A stretch of 64,000 nucleotides of DNA from Liriodendron chinense (lineage: Eukaryota; Streptophyta; Magnoliopsida; Magnoliales; Magnoliaceae): the NCBI GenBank assembly GCA_003013855.2, contig ML058433.1, positions 7,439,966-7,503,965 of the forward strand. The letters run 5' to 3'. Under the pieces are notes generated by a model, which saw only the letters and a list, made by a program, of their open reading frames with translations, ran no database searches and had not been told where the DNA came from. Shown here one piece after another: positions 59,301-61,721 of this stretch. Positions within the stretch are counted from its first letter, which is position 1. The number at the start of each line of letters is the position of its first letter. The position numbers and the translations under genes are program-made.

Positions 59301-59572
59301 CAACATTCTTCTTGTGCAGCACAACCACAGGCCTCCCAACAATATCTAAATGGTAGTACTTTATCTGCAATGAACTGCAAGCACTGTTAAAAGAATGCAA
59401 CAATTTCTATAACTACAATGATCGATAGAGACAATGCAAGAGCTGAACAGTTCAGCAGGAAATAGCATGAATGTTGAATAAAAGTATGGTAATTGCTCTG
59501 GACCTCCTCCCATTGTTTTGTAGGAAATGGAGCAGAAACAGAAATATCTTTCGACCCTTCAGGCAACACAAC
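9099..59572 (-). CDS. OST1A: Ribophorin I (oligosaccharyltransferase subunit 1), C-terminal part, five exons
   Basis: The product is a non-catalytic subunit of the ER oligosaccharyltransferase, which transfers the lipid-linked glycan to asparagines of nascent proteins. Exons in coding order are 59504-59572, 59275-59364, 45232-45390, 15453-15677 and 9099-9290 (stop TGA at 9099-9101). Every junction is GT/AG and phase 0, and the 244 joined residues read without a stop. They match, from memory of plant ribophorin I (about 600 residues), the end of the lumenal domain (VVLPEGSKDI, HLDIVGRPVVVL), one membrane span (MMLISGFFFLFVACIIY) and a charged, probably coiled-coil cytosolic tail (KLEASLRDLSRTGD, ELVAKEREMQ) ending DDLLDTIDEI. 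The start and the N-terminal 60% lie beyond the right edge. Introns are 139, 13884, 29554 and 6162 bp; the three long ones are full of transposons. The name means oligosaccharyltransferase 1, not the kinase OPEN STOMATA 1. Confidence 0.93.
9291..10299. other. OST1 intron, unannotated part
   Basis: Intron sequence between the last exon and the first L1 remnant. It contains short A-rich tracts and nothing I can assign. The intron as a whole runs 9291-15452. Confidence 0.6.
10318..10358. repeat. (GA)20 microsatellite
   Basis: Perfect GA repeat within the L1 remnant in the OST1 last intron. Confidence 0.9.
10712..10747. repeat. (GA)18 microsatellite
   Basis: Second GA repeat about 360 bp from the first, in the same L1 remnant. 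It creates RERERE and LSLSLS frames that are not genes. Confidence 0.9.
11640..12298 (-). pseudogene. L1 LINE ORF2 zinc-ribbon segment (3' piece)
   Basis: Minus-strand frames read RRNLLESEID, DLLKNVRPAVLEEDSIYWSRNRFGEFSVKSFF, then CMANGESIDDLFIHCPYGRRVWDHFLSLL and SSGKAIWRL. This is the post-RT region and zf-RVT domain of plant L1 ORF2. It continues from 13386-14530 across the hAT-like insertion at 12299-13385. At least one frameshift lies near 12140. Confidence 0.75.
12299..13385. mobile_element. hAT-like non-autonomous element with CTCGA-rich ends
   Basis: Both ends are dense in ctcgactcgactcg. The left end reads ggctggtcacaagccgag and the right end, inverted, gggctgtacatcgagccgag, an imperfect terminal inverted repeat. 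Flanks read gacttgat and tacttgaa, a possible 8-bp target duplication with two mismatches, as for hAT elements. L1 coding sequence lies on both sides. No transposase is seen. Confidence 0.5.
13508..13968 (-). repeat. Threefold repeat of an L1 coding segment
   Basis: Units of about 100-120 bp start near 13508, 13752 and 13870. They share agcttctcacraaccaa, taccctctcgc and gcctccaaagccttcc. On the minus strand each encodes WRKALEAVDSL followed by YARG/TREG and LV-EKLFA. Units one and two are separated by about 120 bp that contain the C/CA/A microsatellite. Confidence 0.8.
13680..13751. repeat. Compound C28-(CA)n-A13 microsatellite
   Basis: A run of 28 C passes into CA repeats and then a 13-base A run, inside the repeated L1 segment. 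It produces proline and glycine ORFs on the two strands that are not genes. Confidence 0.95.
14531..15452. other. OST1 intron next to exon 15453-15677, no gene
   Basis: AT-rich intron with A and T runs. It contains an imperfect direct repeat of about 60 bp at 15091-15150 and 15151-15200 (ttttcatcagttaacaaatgttatcattttacctt). Nothing else is recognised. Confidence 0.6.
15453..15677 (-). CDS. OST1A: OST1 exon, cytosolic tail part 1
   Basis: This exon encodes 75 residues, VLATVQQVQNVI...KLEASLRDLSRTGDVQ...ELKPLLVFLQSS...HILPK, the charged helical cytosolic region of plant ribophorin I. The acceptor is gtaatag and the donor AAG/gtttga. Amino acid conservation is excellent although L1 remnants begin about 470 bp upstream and about 920 bp downstream of it, which indicates purifying selection on the exon. 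Confidence 0.93.
15678..16149. other. OST1 intron between exon and L1, no gene
   Basis: Ordinary intron sequence with a small repeated agaccc/cagacccttc motif at its end (16128-16160), immediately before recognisable L1 coding sequence. Confidence 0.55.
16150..17243 (+). pseudogene. L1 LINE ORF2, RT part (piece 1 of 4)
   Basis: The frames give SRFHGVLA and GRQILDNTLVAHECMN, LNLEKPYDHVDWDFLDYM (RT), FADDTVLLCDA at about 16645-16680 (intact catalytic FADD), VSGLKVNINNSEILG, STYLSLPLCIGKSTKHLWDRVVERIKRKLARWKS and, after a poly-G tract, ALSGKWLWRFRAGDWSWWRKVIA. Frameshifts and stops show it is dead. It is 5' truncated. It lies antisense to OST1. The frame resumes exactly at 27077-27207 once the Copia element and one GCAAA copy are removed (KVIA then KKYG). 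Confidence 0.85.
17114..17138 (+). repeat. Poly-G tract
   Basis: Twenty-five consecutive G interrupt the L1 frame between the RT and post-RT segments. The tract could form a G-quadruplex on the plus strand. Confidence 0.85.
17244..17545 (-). repeat. Copia 3' LTR
   Basis: It matches the 5' LTR at 26821-27076 throughout, with terminal TGTTAACA...TTACA-type ends. It is longer because a (GA)n run at 17265-17312 has expanded; the other LTR has only gagaagaaggg there. Confidence 0.9.
17560..18067 (-). pseudogene. Copia RNase H, C-terminal end
   Basis: Minus-strand frames read EAEYSTM (RNase H AEAEY motif region), then REPSTSKGIVIL and FVKS followed by a degenerate LADLFTKAL segment and VKLGIHD, ending just before the polypurine tract. 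Frames are interrupted. A (GT)n run at 17568-17581 lies in the C-terminal codons. Confidence 0.7.
18068..19819 (-). pseudogene. Copia reverse transcriptase, tandemly duplicated
   Basis: Two copies of the RT domain lie head to tail: 18068-18977 and 18978-19819. Each reads on the minus strand ELPTGKHAVGC, a GTLTLRE segment, and the catalytic region VYVDKIIVTGSS (YVDD changed to YVDK), then VGHLRYFLGIEVARS. The copy at 18978-19819 lacks about 70 bp that the other retains near 18760-18830. The copies have diverged by many substitutions and small indels, so the duplication is not recent. Normal Copia elements have one RT. Confidence 0.8.
20100..20884 (-). pseudogene. Copia integrase, C-terminal half
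   Basis: Minus-strand frames read LEIARAFLFNMKFSKRFW then VLIACYLMNQMSSSVL, the classical end of the Copia integrase core. They are followed by a FVHPLDNVHDKL segment and a shifted frame corresponding to the usual VSADVTFFE-like region (MLHSLNILHISREKS). It is separated from the first half of integrase by the MULE-like element at 20885-21732. A 43-bp direct repeat (gaactttcttcaaact) lies at 20226-20290. Confidence 0.75.
20885..21732. mobile_element. MULE-like non-autonomous element, perfect 9-bp TSD
   Basis: The Copia integrase is interrupted by 848 bp flanked by AGTATAACC at 20876-20884 and 21733-21741, a perfect 9-bp duplication as made by Mutator-like transposases. The ends are inverted relatives: agtgttcgaagtttcggtatcgc on the left and, inverted, cggtgtttgaattatctgcgatattatcg on the right. 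The interior is rich in atcgatat/gatatcg motifs. No transposase frame is seen. The end sequence is shared with 27208-29902. Confidence 0.85.
21656..21905 (-). pseudogene. Copia integrase, N-terminal half
   Basis: The minus-strand frame reads KHRGVSFLPHVDIRSDKPFY, then LVHSDVWGP and SYDYSRMTWLY, the first catalytic-core block of Copia integrase (D in HSDVWGP). True Copia sequence runs from about 21905 down to 21742; the remainder to 21656 belongs to the inserted MULE-like element. Confidence 0.75.
21909..23130 (+). repeat. Probable solo LTR inserted in Copia
   Basis: About 1.2 kb of sequence foreign to Copia begins TGATGAGGAC and could end TTAGTCA. It carries a TATA box (tataaata, 22346-22353) followed by a pyrimidine-rich leader, as LTRs do. 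Flanks are ctcat and ctcta, an imperfect candidate TSD. Copia coding is continuous outside it (GAG-pre-integrase, then integrase). The element family and the right boundary are uncertain. Confidence 0.45.
23160..23386 (-). pseudogene. Copia GAG-pre-integrase region
   Basis: The minus strand reads SLNCFVTCFPSYEFQD, GGYEVNKLYYVDSR and, in a shifted frame, a WHCRLGHLSL segment, the H/C-containing motif preceding Copia integrase. It lies between the MULE-like insertion at 23387 and the probable solo LTR. Confidence 0.7.
23387..25076. mobile_element. MULE-like element with GTAACGGCC-rich ends and internal minisatellite
   Basis: 1690 bp interrupt Copia between protease and GAG-pre-integrase. Left end aaggtgtcccgtagcggtatcgg and inverted right end aaggtgtgccaaaacggttacg form an imperfect TIR. 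Flanks cttacagat (23378-23386) and cttatagaa (25078-25086) suggest a 9-bp TSD with two mismatches. Subterminal parts are dense in cgtaacggccgttacg palindromes. The interior is an AT-rich tandem repeat. No transposase is found. Confidence 0.7.
23829..24650. repeat. About 155-bp tandem repeat, five to six copies
   Basis: The word gtgcataatctgtaaaatgc recurs at about 23829, 23981, 24135, 24288 and 24446, with a degenerate form near 24604; the period is 152-159 bp. Each unit continues with a stretch like gtaacacatgttatccaacc and an A/T-rich block. The period is close to nucleosomal length. Confidence 0.9.
25164..25403 (-). pseudogene. Copia protease
   Basis: The frame reads YFKLLKDHF and then WIIDSRASDHMT, the Copia aspartic protease active site. 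The DSGA box has become DSRA, which would abolish activity. The frame ends soon after, where the MULE-like element interrupts Copia. Confidence 0.8.
25440..26368 (-). pseudogene. Copia gag with damaged zinc knuckle
   Basis: Gag starts MDAKNEAK at 26368 and reads LTFTKHNGANYLQWATFIEVFL, EDAQIRALLWNCMEPQI and FFKMAKEV, the retrotransposon Gag fold used by many Copia elements. A tryptophan codon has become TGA at 26072-26074. The CCHC knuckle at about 25521-25580 reads CSHCGHNNHTAD with the last cysteine lost by a frameshift. Copia Gag packages the element RNA. Confidence 0.8.
26821..27076 (-). repeat. Copia 5' LTR
   Basis: 256 bp, beginning TGTTAATGGG and ending AAGTTACA on the minus strand, immediately followed by the primer-binding site TGGTATTAGAGC. 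Its right flank GCAAA repeats the left flank of the 3' LTR. Confidence 0.9.
27077..27207 (+). pseudogene. L1 LINE ORF2 (piece 2 of 4)
   Basis: This piece reads KKYGCQDGGW, SSLYRVSCIWKLVSYLTGHFSKGISFVVG, the segment after the RT of L1 ORF2. It joins 16150-17243 on the left and 29903-30247 on the right in the same frame when the Copia and MULE-like insertions are removed. The first five bases are the Copia target duplication. Confidence 0.85.
27748..28267. repeat. Foldback MITE 1 (long palindrome)
   Basis: Ends aggtgttaccccgggaacag and, inverted, gggttacccggggaacaac are 35-bp imperfect inverted repeats. The inversion extends through the whole element: tatccacgccgtccatctgt faces acagatgaatggcgtggata, and tcaagtggaccataccactagaaacagt faces its complement. 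It is a palindrome of about 520 bp. Confidence 0.85.
28319..28747. repeat. Foldback MITE 2
   Basis: Left arm ttggacccaccgtgaatgta, tccactccgtccatcc and aagctcaagtggacca is matched inverted by tggtccacttgagctttg, gattgcgtggata and aggtgggccctgca on the right. Confidence 0.75.
28853..29267. repeat. Foldback MITE 3
   Basis: Left arm ctgtggggcccaacgtgatg and tatccacaccgtccatcc faces right arm gatgaacggcgtggattca and aatgtgggtcccacag. Confidence 0.75.
29903..30247 (+). pseudogene. L1 LINE ORF2 (piece 3 of 4)
   Basis: The frame reads GIGEKVRFWEDAWLREKPL, AMFPRLVS and, with breaks, DEGDRRVWTVKN, the usual segment before the zinc-ribbon of plant L1 ORF2. It ends at the GGTAT target site of the deleted chromovirus. 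Confidence 0.85.
30248..31221 (-). repeat. 3' LTR of the deleted chromovirus
   Basis: 974 bp. On the minus strand it starts TGATGCGGACATCA and ends GTCCTACATCA. A TATA-like box (tttataagg) lies at about 30796-30804. It keeps two segments that are missing from the other LTR. Confidence 0.9.
31250..31996 (-). pseudogene. Chromovirus integrase C-terminus and chromodomain
   Basis: On the minus strand, TQRSFESADAFALQIHELHTYTRQRI and ADLHHKLQEIQEGDSVMVRIRLE are followed, after breaks, by DEEIVSTRETGFQRYLVKWKNKPPSDSTWL, a chromodomain (aromatic residues in RYLVKWK and STWL). In plant chromoviruses this domain follows integrase and is thought to guide insertion into heterochromatin. Confidence 0.8.
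31997..33390 (-). pseudogene. Chromovirus gag scrap, acidic linker and RT scraps
   Basis: A frame at 32331-32771 reads an acidic linker, then WDIQHPINLVPGS and YQVNPTENTEM, matching the RT N-terminus of the sister elements (RDIQHAIDL). Around 32230-32260, ALFTLKNNGIWC corresponds to the PALLTPKKDGTW block. A gag start scrap lies at about 32770-32940. Zinc knuckle, protease, RT catalytic box, RNase H and integrase core are absent, so the deletion is extensive. Confidence 0.65.
33408..34295 (-). repeat. 5' LTR of the deleted chromovirus, promoter segment lost
   Basis: 888 bp, colinear with 30248-31221. It lacks about 30 bp that hold the TATA-like box (compare 30782-30815 with 33946) and about 60 bp near 34037. 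The 5' LTR drives element transcription, so this copy is probably silent. Confidence 0.85.
34301..34852 (+). pseudogene. L1 LINE 3' end (piece 4 of 4) with poly-A
   Basis: The frame gives FLHCPYAQILWQSLLDPFGFN (zf-RVT zinc-ribbon), further degenerate C-terminal sequence, then a 3' UTR ending taataaaattccaattatc and a nine-base A run at about 34840-34850. This is the true 3' end of the L1 that begins at 16150. Confidence 0.8.
34853..35893. other. OST1 intron between L1 and old LTR, no gene
   Basis: AT-rich intron sequence without recognisable coding or transposon domains. It is probably part of the ancestral intron, because it is not similar to any element in the window. Confidence 0.5.
35894..36402 (+). 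repeat. Old LTR, left part (TGTAGACACCCC family)
   Basis: It starts TGTAGACACCCCACCC. A run of tcaaacccagtcaaccc-like repeats occupies 35940-36020, a feature I associate with U3 of Ogre/Tat-like LTRs. It is interrupted at 36403 by the chromovirus and resumes at 44069. Confidence 0.55.
36403..37398 (+). repeat. Chromovirus 5' LTR
   Basis: It contains a gatcgatcgccc palindrome array (36645-36730), a TATA box (tttatataagg, about 36823-36832) and a (CT)21 run at 36901-36942 that is nearly absent from the 3' LTR. Confidence 0.9.
36645..36730 (+). promoter_or_regulatory. GATCGATCGCCC palindrome array in chromovirus U3
   Basis: Repeated gatcgacagcactgtcgat, gatcgagcgatcaatc and gatcgatcgccc units lie about 95 bp upstream of the TATA box. 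The 3' LTR has extra units at 43315-43432. The layout suggests a factor-binding array (inference). Confidence 0.45.
37951..39060 (+). pseudogene. Chromovirus gag
   Basis: It starts MSNEQLSERLAQLI at 37951 and includes FDGRLDPKAFLDW, YFEWYDISENRQVIFAKMKLVGQAK, DPLVTLSRFKMGLRSDLQREL and LDEAYQVVQELEQY. In-frame stops occur at 38038, 38095 and elsewhere. The zinc knuckle at about 38945-39000 reads a stop, then ECGNFGHISNQCP, where the sister copy has CCEC, so its first cysteine is lost. Confidence 0.8.
39061..40110 (+). pseudogene. Chromovirus protease region, split by a TRIM
   Basis: The frame reads CKVIVDGESCRNVISTNTLDRLKLK (protease; the usual DSGS is DGES here), then WVDKTSLPITHQCLVPIELGSYKESL up to 39414. 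It resumes at 39953 with a segment corresponding to PMDVGHIIL and LWLFD of the sister copy. The interruption is the 533 bp TRIM. Confidence 0.75.
39415..39947 (-). mobile_element. TRIM element (terminal-repeat retrotransposon in miniature)
   Basis: 533 bp flanked by CTCTG at 39410-39414 and 39948-39952, a perfect 5-bp TSD. Two direct repeats of 248 bp (39415-39662) and 232 bp (39716-39947) enclose only 53 bp. On the minus strand that gap begins with AATTGGTATCAG, a tRNA-Met primer-binding site, and ends with ggggg before the second repeat. Repeats begin TAATGMAGGGGCATTTT and end GTCA on the minus strand. It has no coding capacity and would need proteins from another element. Confidence 0.88.
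40111..41371 (+). pseudogene. Chromovirus reverse transcriptase and start of RNase H
   Basis: The segment reads MRDIQHAIDLVPWST, YRMNPTEHAELKRQVDELLHKGFIQESMSPC, then after a frameshift near 40490 SRATNKITIKYQFSIPKLDDMLD, SKIDL and DGLYEWLVMPFGLTNAPSTF. The catalytic box VVYFDDILIYS is intact (YFDD at 40820-40831). It continues into RNase H (FEVACDVSGVGIGGVLSQ, AYFSEKLNEAKQKYSTYDKEFHAVVQSLRH) and stops at 41372, where the sister copy has tryptophan. Confidence 0.88.
41372..42309 (+). pseudogene. Chromovirus RNase H end and integrase
   Basis: It starts HYLLPQEL, DHEALRYLHSQKKINPRHAKW and NALSRR. The integrase zinc-binding HHCC follows (HLGGIAGHFGRDK then CRTCQLAKQRK), then core residues in DISMDFVLGLP, SDRDVRF and QTEVVNQSL (a D, D, E set). 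Frameshifts and stops near 41660, 42130 and 42180 break it. Confidence 0.85.
42310..43074 (+). pseudogene. Chromovirus integrase C-terminus with chromodomain
   Basis: An open frame of 254 codons reads AEFAYNSSVNRSTGMSPFEIV, GVYVMVRIRPEQLP and GPFKVLRKIGSNAYRIDLP (GPY/F-like module). It ends with DEEIVSTRDGGFQHFLVKWKNRPPSECIW, a chromodomain with one tryptophan changed in the final aromatic position region (ECIWL). It runs to the polypurine tract. Confidence 0.88.
43072..44068 (+). repeat. Chromovirus 3' LTR
   Basis: Colinear with the 5' LTR, with a longer palindrome array at 43315-43432 and TATA box at about 43525-43534. At the (CT)n position it has only about five CT units (43604-43617). 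Confidence 0.9.
44069..44990 (+). repeat. Old LTR, right part
   Basis: It resumes with a TATA box (cctataaatacccc, about 44108-44121) and a leader, then tacaggtagagagggtgcctaacacc, tagtggtgactccaag and ccacgatccagcgtccaca, which are typical of Ogre/Tat LTR ends. The exact end and a TSD could not be fixed. No primer-binding site follows, so a solo LTR is likely. Confidence 0.55.
45232..45390 (-). CDS. OST1A: OST1 exon with the single transmembrane segment
   Basis: This exon encodes 53 residues. It starts VYYKFNNLSLL, then carries a strongly hydrophobic run (residues about 15-32) that forms the one membrane span of ribophorin I, then ISKSSASYLAKLQWEE at the start of the cytosolic side. The acceptor is ggttttcag and the donor gtatga. 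It stands alone between a 13.9 kb and a 29.6 kb intron; the nearest recognisable transposon is about 250 bp away on the donor side. Confidence 0.93.
45391..46832. other. OST1 intron right of the transmembrane exon, no gene
   Basis: AT-rich intron. A stretch at about 45950-46195 with a (GA)n run (46025-46047) and ending caacagtt may be a solo Copia LTR on the minus strand (starting TGTTGAAAGGC), but the support is weak. Nothing else is recognised. Confidence 0.45.
46833..46870. repeat. (GA)19 microsatellite
   Basis: GA repeat preceded by (TG)6, directly abutting the left end of the palindromic MITE at 46871. Confidence 0.9.
46871..47246. mobile_element. Palindromic MITE, 376 bp
   Basis: The left end ggaatgctcac with agttctcacgagaactcgtgagcac is matched inverted by the right end (gtactcacgagttctcgtgagaact, gtgagcattcc). 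The arms remain complementary to near the centre (ctagaactttggtgggccat facing atggcccaccaaagttctg). The match extends to gaggnaggaatgc at both edges. Left flank is a GA repeat and right flank a CA repeat, so the TSD is obscured. No coding capacity. Confidence 0.88.
47251..47305. repeat. (CA)27 microsatellite
   Basis: Perfect CA repeat immediately after the palindromic MITE. Confidence 0.95.
47361..47782. repeat. Foldback MITE of the GTGGGGCCCAC type
   Basis: The left end cgagctctgtgggccccaccg, tgatgtgtaatggacatccg is matched inverted by the right end atggatgtccgtcacacatca, tggtgaggcccacaaagctcg. A 25-base A run interrupts the left arm at about 47443-47466. A (GT)13 run follows at 47782-47808. 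Confidence 0.75.
47809..48359. other. OST1 intron, no gene recognised
   Basis: No similarity noticed. The word aagatggcattcc recurs at 47919 and 48038 in a loose direct repeat of about 120 bp. An open frame at 48128-48349 resembles no protein I know. Confidence 0.4.
48360..50896 (+). pseudogene. L1 LINE ORF2, left piece, split by MITE and chromovirus
   Basis: Frames read LGLSLGVGRQPFEAWDIVLERY and FLTLGGRITLIKAVLSNTPIYLMPLFR, then, after a MITE, a VAWKDM-like and LTTKYRLSTNGDLNL segment. At 50345-50640 comes the zf-RVT part (AEEMVPHLFIHCPFAS, IAC, WKE), then an RNase H-like start (TLLQGFRLAVIHS) at 50840-50885. Many stops. The 3' part continues at 57674 across the chromovirus and its ATAAT duplication. 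RT catalytic sequence is missing. Confidence 0.7.
48636..48862. mobile_element. Short GTAACGGCC-rich element in L1
   Basis: About 225 bp interrupt the L1 frame after ATTCAAAAACAG. It is dense in gttatgtaatgaccgttac, gtaacggg and aacggccgttacag motifs, like the ends of the element at 23387-25076, and is probably a deletion derivative of that MULE-like family. The exact TSD was not determined. Confidence 0.55.
50897..51791 (-). repeat. Chromovirus 3' LTR
   Basis: Colinear with 56788-57673. It carries three to four ggtcgggcgcccgatgacc palindromes at 51515-51665, upstream on the minus strand of a TATA-like ttatttaagtgg box (about 51427-51440). Confidence 0.92.
51792..52492 (-). pseudogene. Chromovirus integrase C-terminus and chromodomain
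   Basis: The frame reads MSPFEIVSGYKPRMPIDLLPM, DAFACHIHDPHTHIRQW, then after breaks a GPFK-like module. A final frame (51709-51981) reads DEEIISTRDGSFQRYLVKWKHKPPSESTWLMEEVL, a well-preserved chromodomain. It ends at the polypurine tract and runs a few codons into the LTR. Confidence 0.87.
52493..53277 (-). pseudogene. Chromovirus integrase
   Basis: The zinc-binding HHCC reads HSGGIAGHFGRDKIIALVEDRFYWPSLKRDV then CRTCQLAKQRK. The core reads DISIDFMLGLLKTIKKHDSIFVVVDRFSKMAYF, then shifted frames to the second D and the QTEV/NRSL region (52560-52720). Two frameshifts and a stop are visible. Confidence 0.85.
53284..53763 (-). pseudogene. Chromovirus RNase H
   Basis: A 159-codon open frame gives AFKEIKGKMVEAPVM, FEVACDESGVGIGGVLSQEGHPVAYFSEKLNEAKQKYSTYDKEFYTVVQSLRHWRHYL and FSDHEALRYLHSQKKLNPRHAKW, the Gypsy RNase H (D, E, D, H set plausible). 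It ends NKPVDAFSR. Confidence 0.88.
53764..54741 (-). pseudogene. Chromovirus reverse transcriptase
   Basis: It reads MRDIQHAIDLVLGST, YRVNPAEHAELKRQIDELLQKGFIQESMSPCAVPALLTSKKDG, DSRAINKITVKYRFPIPRLDDMLDM, SKIDLKSGYHQIRIHSGDEWKMAFKTK. After a stop near 54163 come MPFGLTNAPSTF and YFDDILIY (YFDD at 54049-54060), LFHG with a stop at 53820, and FYRRFIRGFSTIMTP. Most catalytic residues survive. Confidence 0.88.
54843..55244 (-). pseudogene. Chromovirus aspartic protease
   Basis: The frame reads CKVIVDSGSCQNVIFANTLDRL, the retroviral-type protease active site with DSG preserved, then WVDKTSLPVTHQCLVPIEF and HIILGRLWLFDNDV (ILG flap-end motif). This copy is undamaged at the catalytic triplet, unlike the plus-strand copy. 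Confidence 0.85.
55159..55521 (-). pseudogene. Chromovirus Gag zinc knuckle and protease start
   Basis: The frame reads GVLGANPSGGSQVR, then CCECGNLGHMSNQCP, a zinc knuckle with CX2CX4HX4C intact, then an acidic linker (GFDDQGDYEVEEYHPEGG). It ends near SVDWHRNIIFYTL. Confidence 0.85.
55520..56460 (-). pseudogene. Chromovirus gag, N-terminal and central part
   Basis: It starts MNNEQLSEQLAQLI near 56452 and reads through FDGRLDPKAFLDWVTDMDHYFEWYGMSENR, then a shifted frame REIELRNIFLSYRQKLLDQWQSLRQG, FMMRCDIHEDPLVTLSRFKTGLRADLQRKLMTRPLTDLDEAYQVM. These are the capsid-like Gag segments of the lineage. Stops occur near 56390 and 56006. Confidence 0.82.
56788..57673 (-). repeat. Chromovirus 5' LTR
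   Basis: Matching LTR with ggtcgggcgcccgatgacc palindromes at 57405-57530 and one fewer unit than the 3' LTR. It carries a short duplicated agctcctctcttcagctcctc not seen in the 3' LTR. Confidence 0.92.
57674..58040 (+). pseudogene. L1 LINE 3' end (right piece)
   Basis: It continues the RNase H-like segment after the ATAAT duplication (AIGW, a WSVANL-like segment, then DQLAMEGV), followed by a 3' UTR with tttagtaataaaattcctttattg and an A-rich end at about 58025-58040. Confidence 0.7.
58041..59274. other. OST1 intron upstream of exon 59275, with one unexplained ORF
   Basis: Mostly AT-rich intron. At 58403-58684 on the plus strand a frame opens after ttgttgttcatgcag, an acceptor-like site, and reads RIEKKILNDYLPEKTIQASQQ before less protein-like sequence. 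I do not recognise it; it could be a captured exon fragment or chance. An A run of 19 lies at 58809-58828. Confidence 0.35.
59275..59364 (-). CDS. OST1A: OST1 exon, lumenal segment HLDIVGRPVVV
   Basis: This exon encodes 30 residues, from IKYYHLDIVG through RPVVVL to HNVHFQ, the conserved juxtamembrane lumenal part of ribophorin I. The acceptor is cattgcag and the donor gtgtgcc. The reading frame runs without a gap from the 59504-59572 exon and into the membrane-span exon 13.9 kb away. Confidence 0.9.
59504..59572 (-). CDS. OST1A: OST1 exon, lumenal segment (first exon in window)
   Basis: This exon encodes 23 residues beginning VVLPEGSKDISVS and ending KQWEE, a hallmark stretch of the ribophorin I lumenal domain. 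On the minus strand the acceptor reads aattgcag before GTT and the donor is gtccag after GAG. The next exon continues in phase 0 after a 139 bp intron. The exon before it, expected to carry a FLN...FGSP segment, was searched for between 59573 and 64000 and not found, so the upstream intron is at least 4.4 kb. Confidence 0.9.
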
Positions 59573-60639
59573 CTGCAATTGGGCAGAGCAATGTCAAGTC
59601 CATAAATAACAAAACTGACACCCAAAAAAGTGTAATAAAACCTTCTGCTCTGAAGAAGTAATCAGAAGAATCCTTCTTCACAGACATCTGAACAGAAAAG
59701 AAAAGAAAAGGGTTTTCCATTGTGTGGACCATTTGCATTGTTTGGATAGAAAAGGAAAATAGTGAGATCGGAAATAACAACCATAGTTTCCATAGTTTCT
59801 CACACACAAGATTCAACATGACCATTGAGAGAGGATATGGGATTTCCATTTGCTATCCAAAAGAGAACCCCAAAAATGGAATCCATGGGAAGCCATCATT
59901 GGATAGCCATTACACTTTCCTTTTCTTTTCTTTCACACAATCCAAACAGGCCCTAAAGCATATTAAGCTCTACAGCACTAAATCACCAACATATCTCAAA
60001 CATATCTGTAAGGGAAAGGGGAAAGTTATATAAACTTCTTTACAGAACACATTGGATATGACTATATGGACATTGATGCAAAAGAATGGTGACAGAGAAA
60101 GAGCTGAAAGTTACCAAACATGTATTACATGGATATTATCACAGAATATATCTTCTGAGTTATAAAAGAGAAAAATGGAAGCCAAGAAGAGAAATGTCCT
60201 TTACATCACGACATTAAGGCTCATATAAATGCATCACAAGTGAGAAAGGGCTTTCATATCGGCGGTGAGTGAGTCCCCCAAACCCCATATGTAGTGCAAA
60301 ACAGTTCAAGCAAACCATTCAATGAATTTAGGATACTTGTCTGTTAATTTTTCTGAGGACATATCTAACACTGACCAAGTAAGTGTACAAATTACCTGAA
60401 GTAACTACAACTTTCTCTTGAGTCGAACAAGAAAAGGTGCAGGTTGTTGCTCGACAGTATGTCCCTCCCTCCCTCAGATGGGGACCATGATTCTCACTTC
60501 TAACAAATGGAGGCCATGATTCATTAATAGAGATCATTGGTCTGTTGAGTCATGCTACCAATAAAGCATGCCCCACAACTATCCAGATTGAGATCTCGGT
60601 ATCACCATTGCTCCTCCATCGTAGCAGAATCACTGTCAA
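59573..60639. other. OST1 intron, no gene recognised
   Basis: This is intron upstream of the 59504-59572 exon. No transposon domain is seen until about 60640. Open frames here show no family resemblance. Confidence 0.5.
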
Positions 60640-61721
60640 GATTACTGCAGAAGGCGACCTCAGCTGAGCTTATTTGTGGTATGTCCGCAAGCAACAACAA
60701 TGCCAGGGTGACCCACTGGCCCATGTGCACTATGCCGATGATATTTTGTTGTTTTGAAGATGGTTTGACATGGGAGGCTCGTAATTTCAGGGATATTCTT
60801 CTATTTTTCGGAGTGGTCTCGGGTCTGAAGGTGAACCTTGCAACAAGCAACAACATGGGTACCAGTCTGAAAAGTGGGGCTGTGTCATTGATTGTGCAGG
60901 AAATAGGATGTGGGGTGGTTGCCCTTCCTCCGAAACACCTTGGTATTCAAAGGTGGAGTTGGATCAGAAATCTAGGATGTGGTGATTGAGAAATATAGCA
61001 GAAAGTTGGCAATTGGAAAAGTAAATTTAATTCCTTGAGAGGGAGAATCACCCTTATTAAATACGTTCTTGCTTCCTTGCCGGTTTATCTGCTGGCAATT
61101 CCCTGATGTCCGATTAAGGTCACTGCAAGAATCAAAGCCATCCAGAAGCAGTTCATGCAGAATGACCGGGGTGGATCCAATAAGTATCACTTGGTTGCAC
61201 GGGAAGAGGTATGCAAGCCTATTAGATTTGTTGGTCTTGGTCTCAAAAGTAAAAAAGGATGATATCTGGCAATGCTGCGAAAGTGGTGGTGGAGGTTTGG
61301 TAACAGTCTTTTCTGCTGAGGGTTCTTGCAGCTAAGTATTGGGGGAAGCAGAAAACAGGTGGGAATATGGGATGGAAATGCCAGGTCTAGTAGAATCCCC
61401 CCCCAATTTGGAGGTATATTGTGATTGTCTGTTTTCTTTACCGATCATATTTCTGCTTCAGAGTTGGTACCAGAGAGAGTGAAGTTTCTCAGACATCCCG
61501 TTAGTAGTACGTGATAGCTGTAAACAGAGCGATGGCTGAACAGTGCTTTTAACGGTTGGGTGACAAGATATTTGACTATTTGGTGTCCTTCCTTCCACTG
61601 GAATCAAAGGGAAGAAGAAATATTGATTACCAAGCCTCACCCAGATGATCTGATCATCTGAAAGCAGTCTATATTTCTGGCTCAGATAGGCCGGTTTGGC
61701 GTCTAGAATATGACAGGAGCA
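60640..61721 (+). pseudogene. L1 LINE ORF2, RT part
   Basis: Frames read YADDILLF (in a frame around 60728-60750), ARNFRDILLFFGVVSGLKVNL, a LGI-like segment, then shifted frames holding KVTARIKAIQKQFMQNDRGG and SKYHLV...REEVC. This is the RT end and downstream region of plant L1 ORF2. It is heavily degenerate. Confidence 0.7.

Noticed and set aside
59559..59849. 96-codon minus-strand ORF as an upstream OST1 exon
   Set aside because: The sequence does not match the expected ribophorin I segment before VVLPEGSKD, and the acceptor before GTT at 59572 lies within it.
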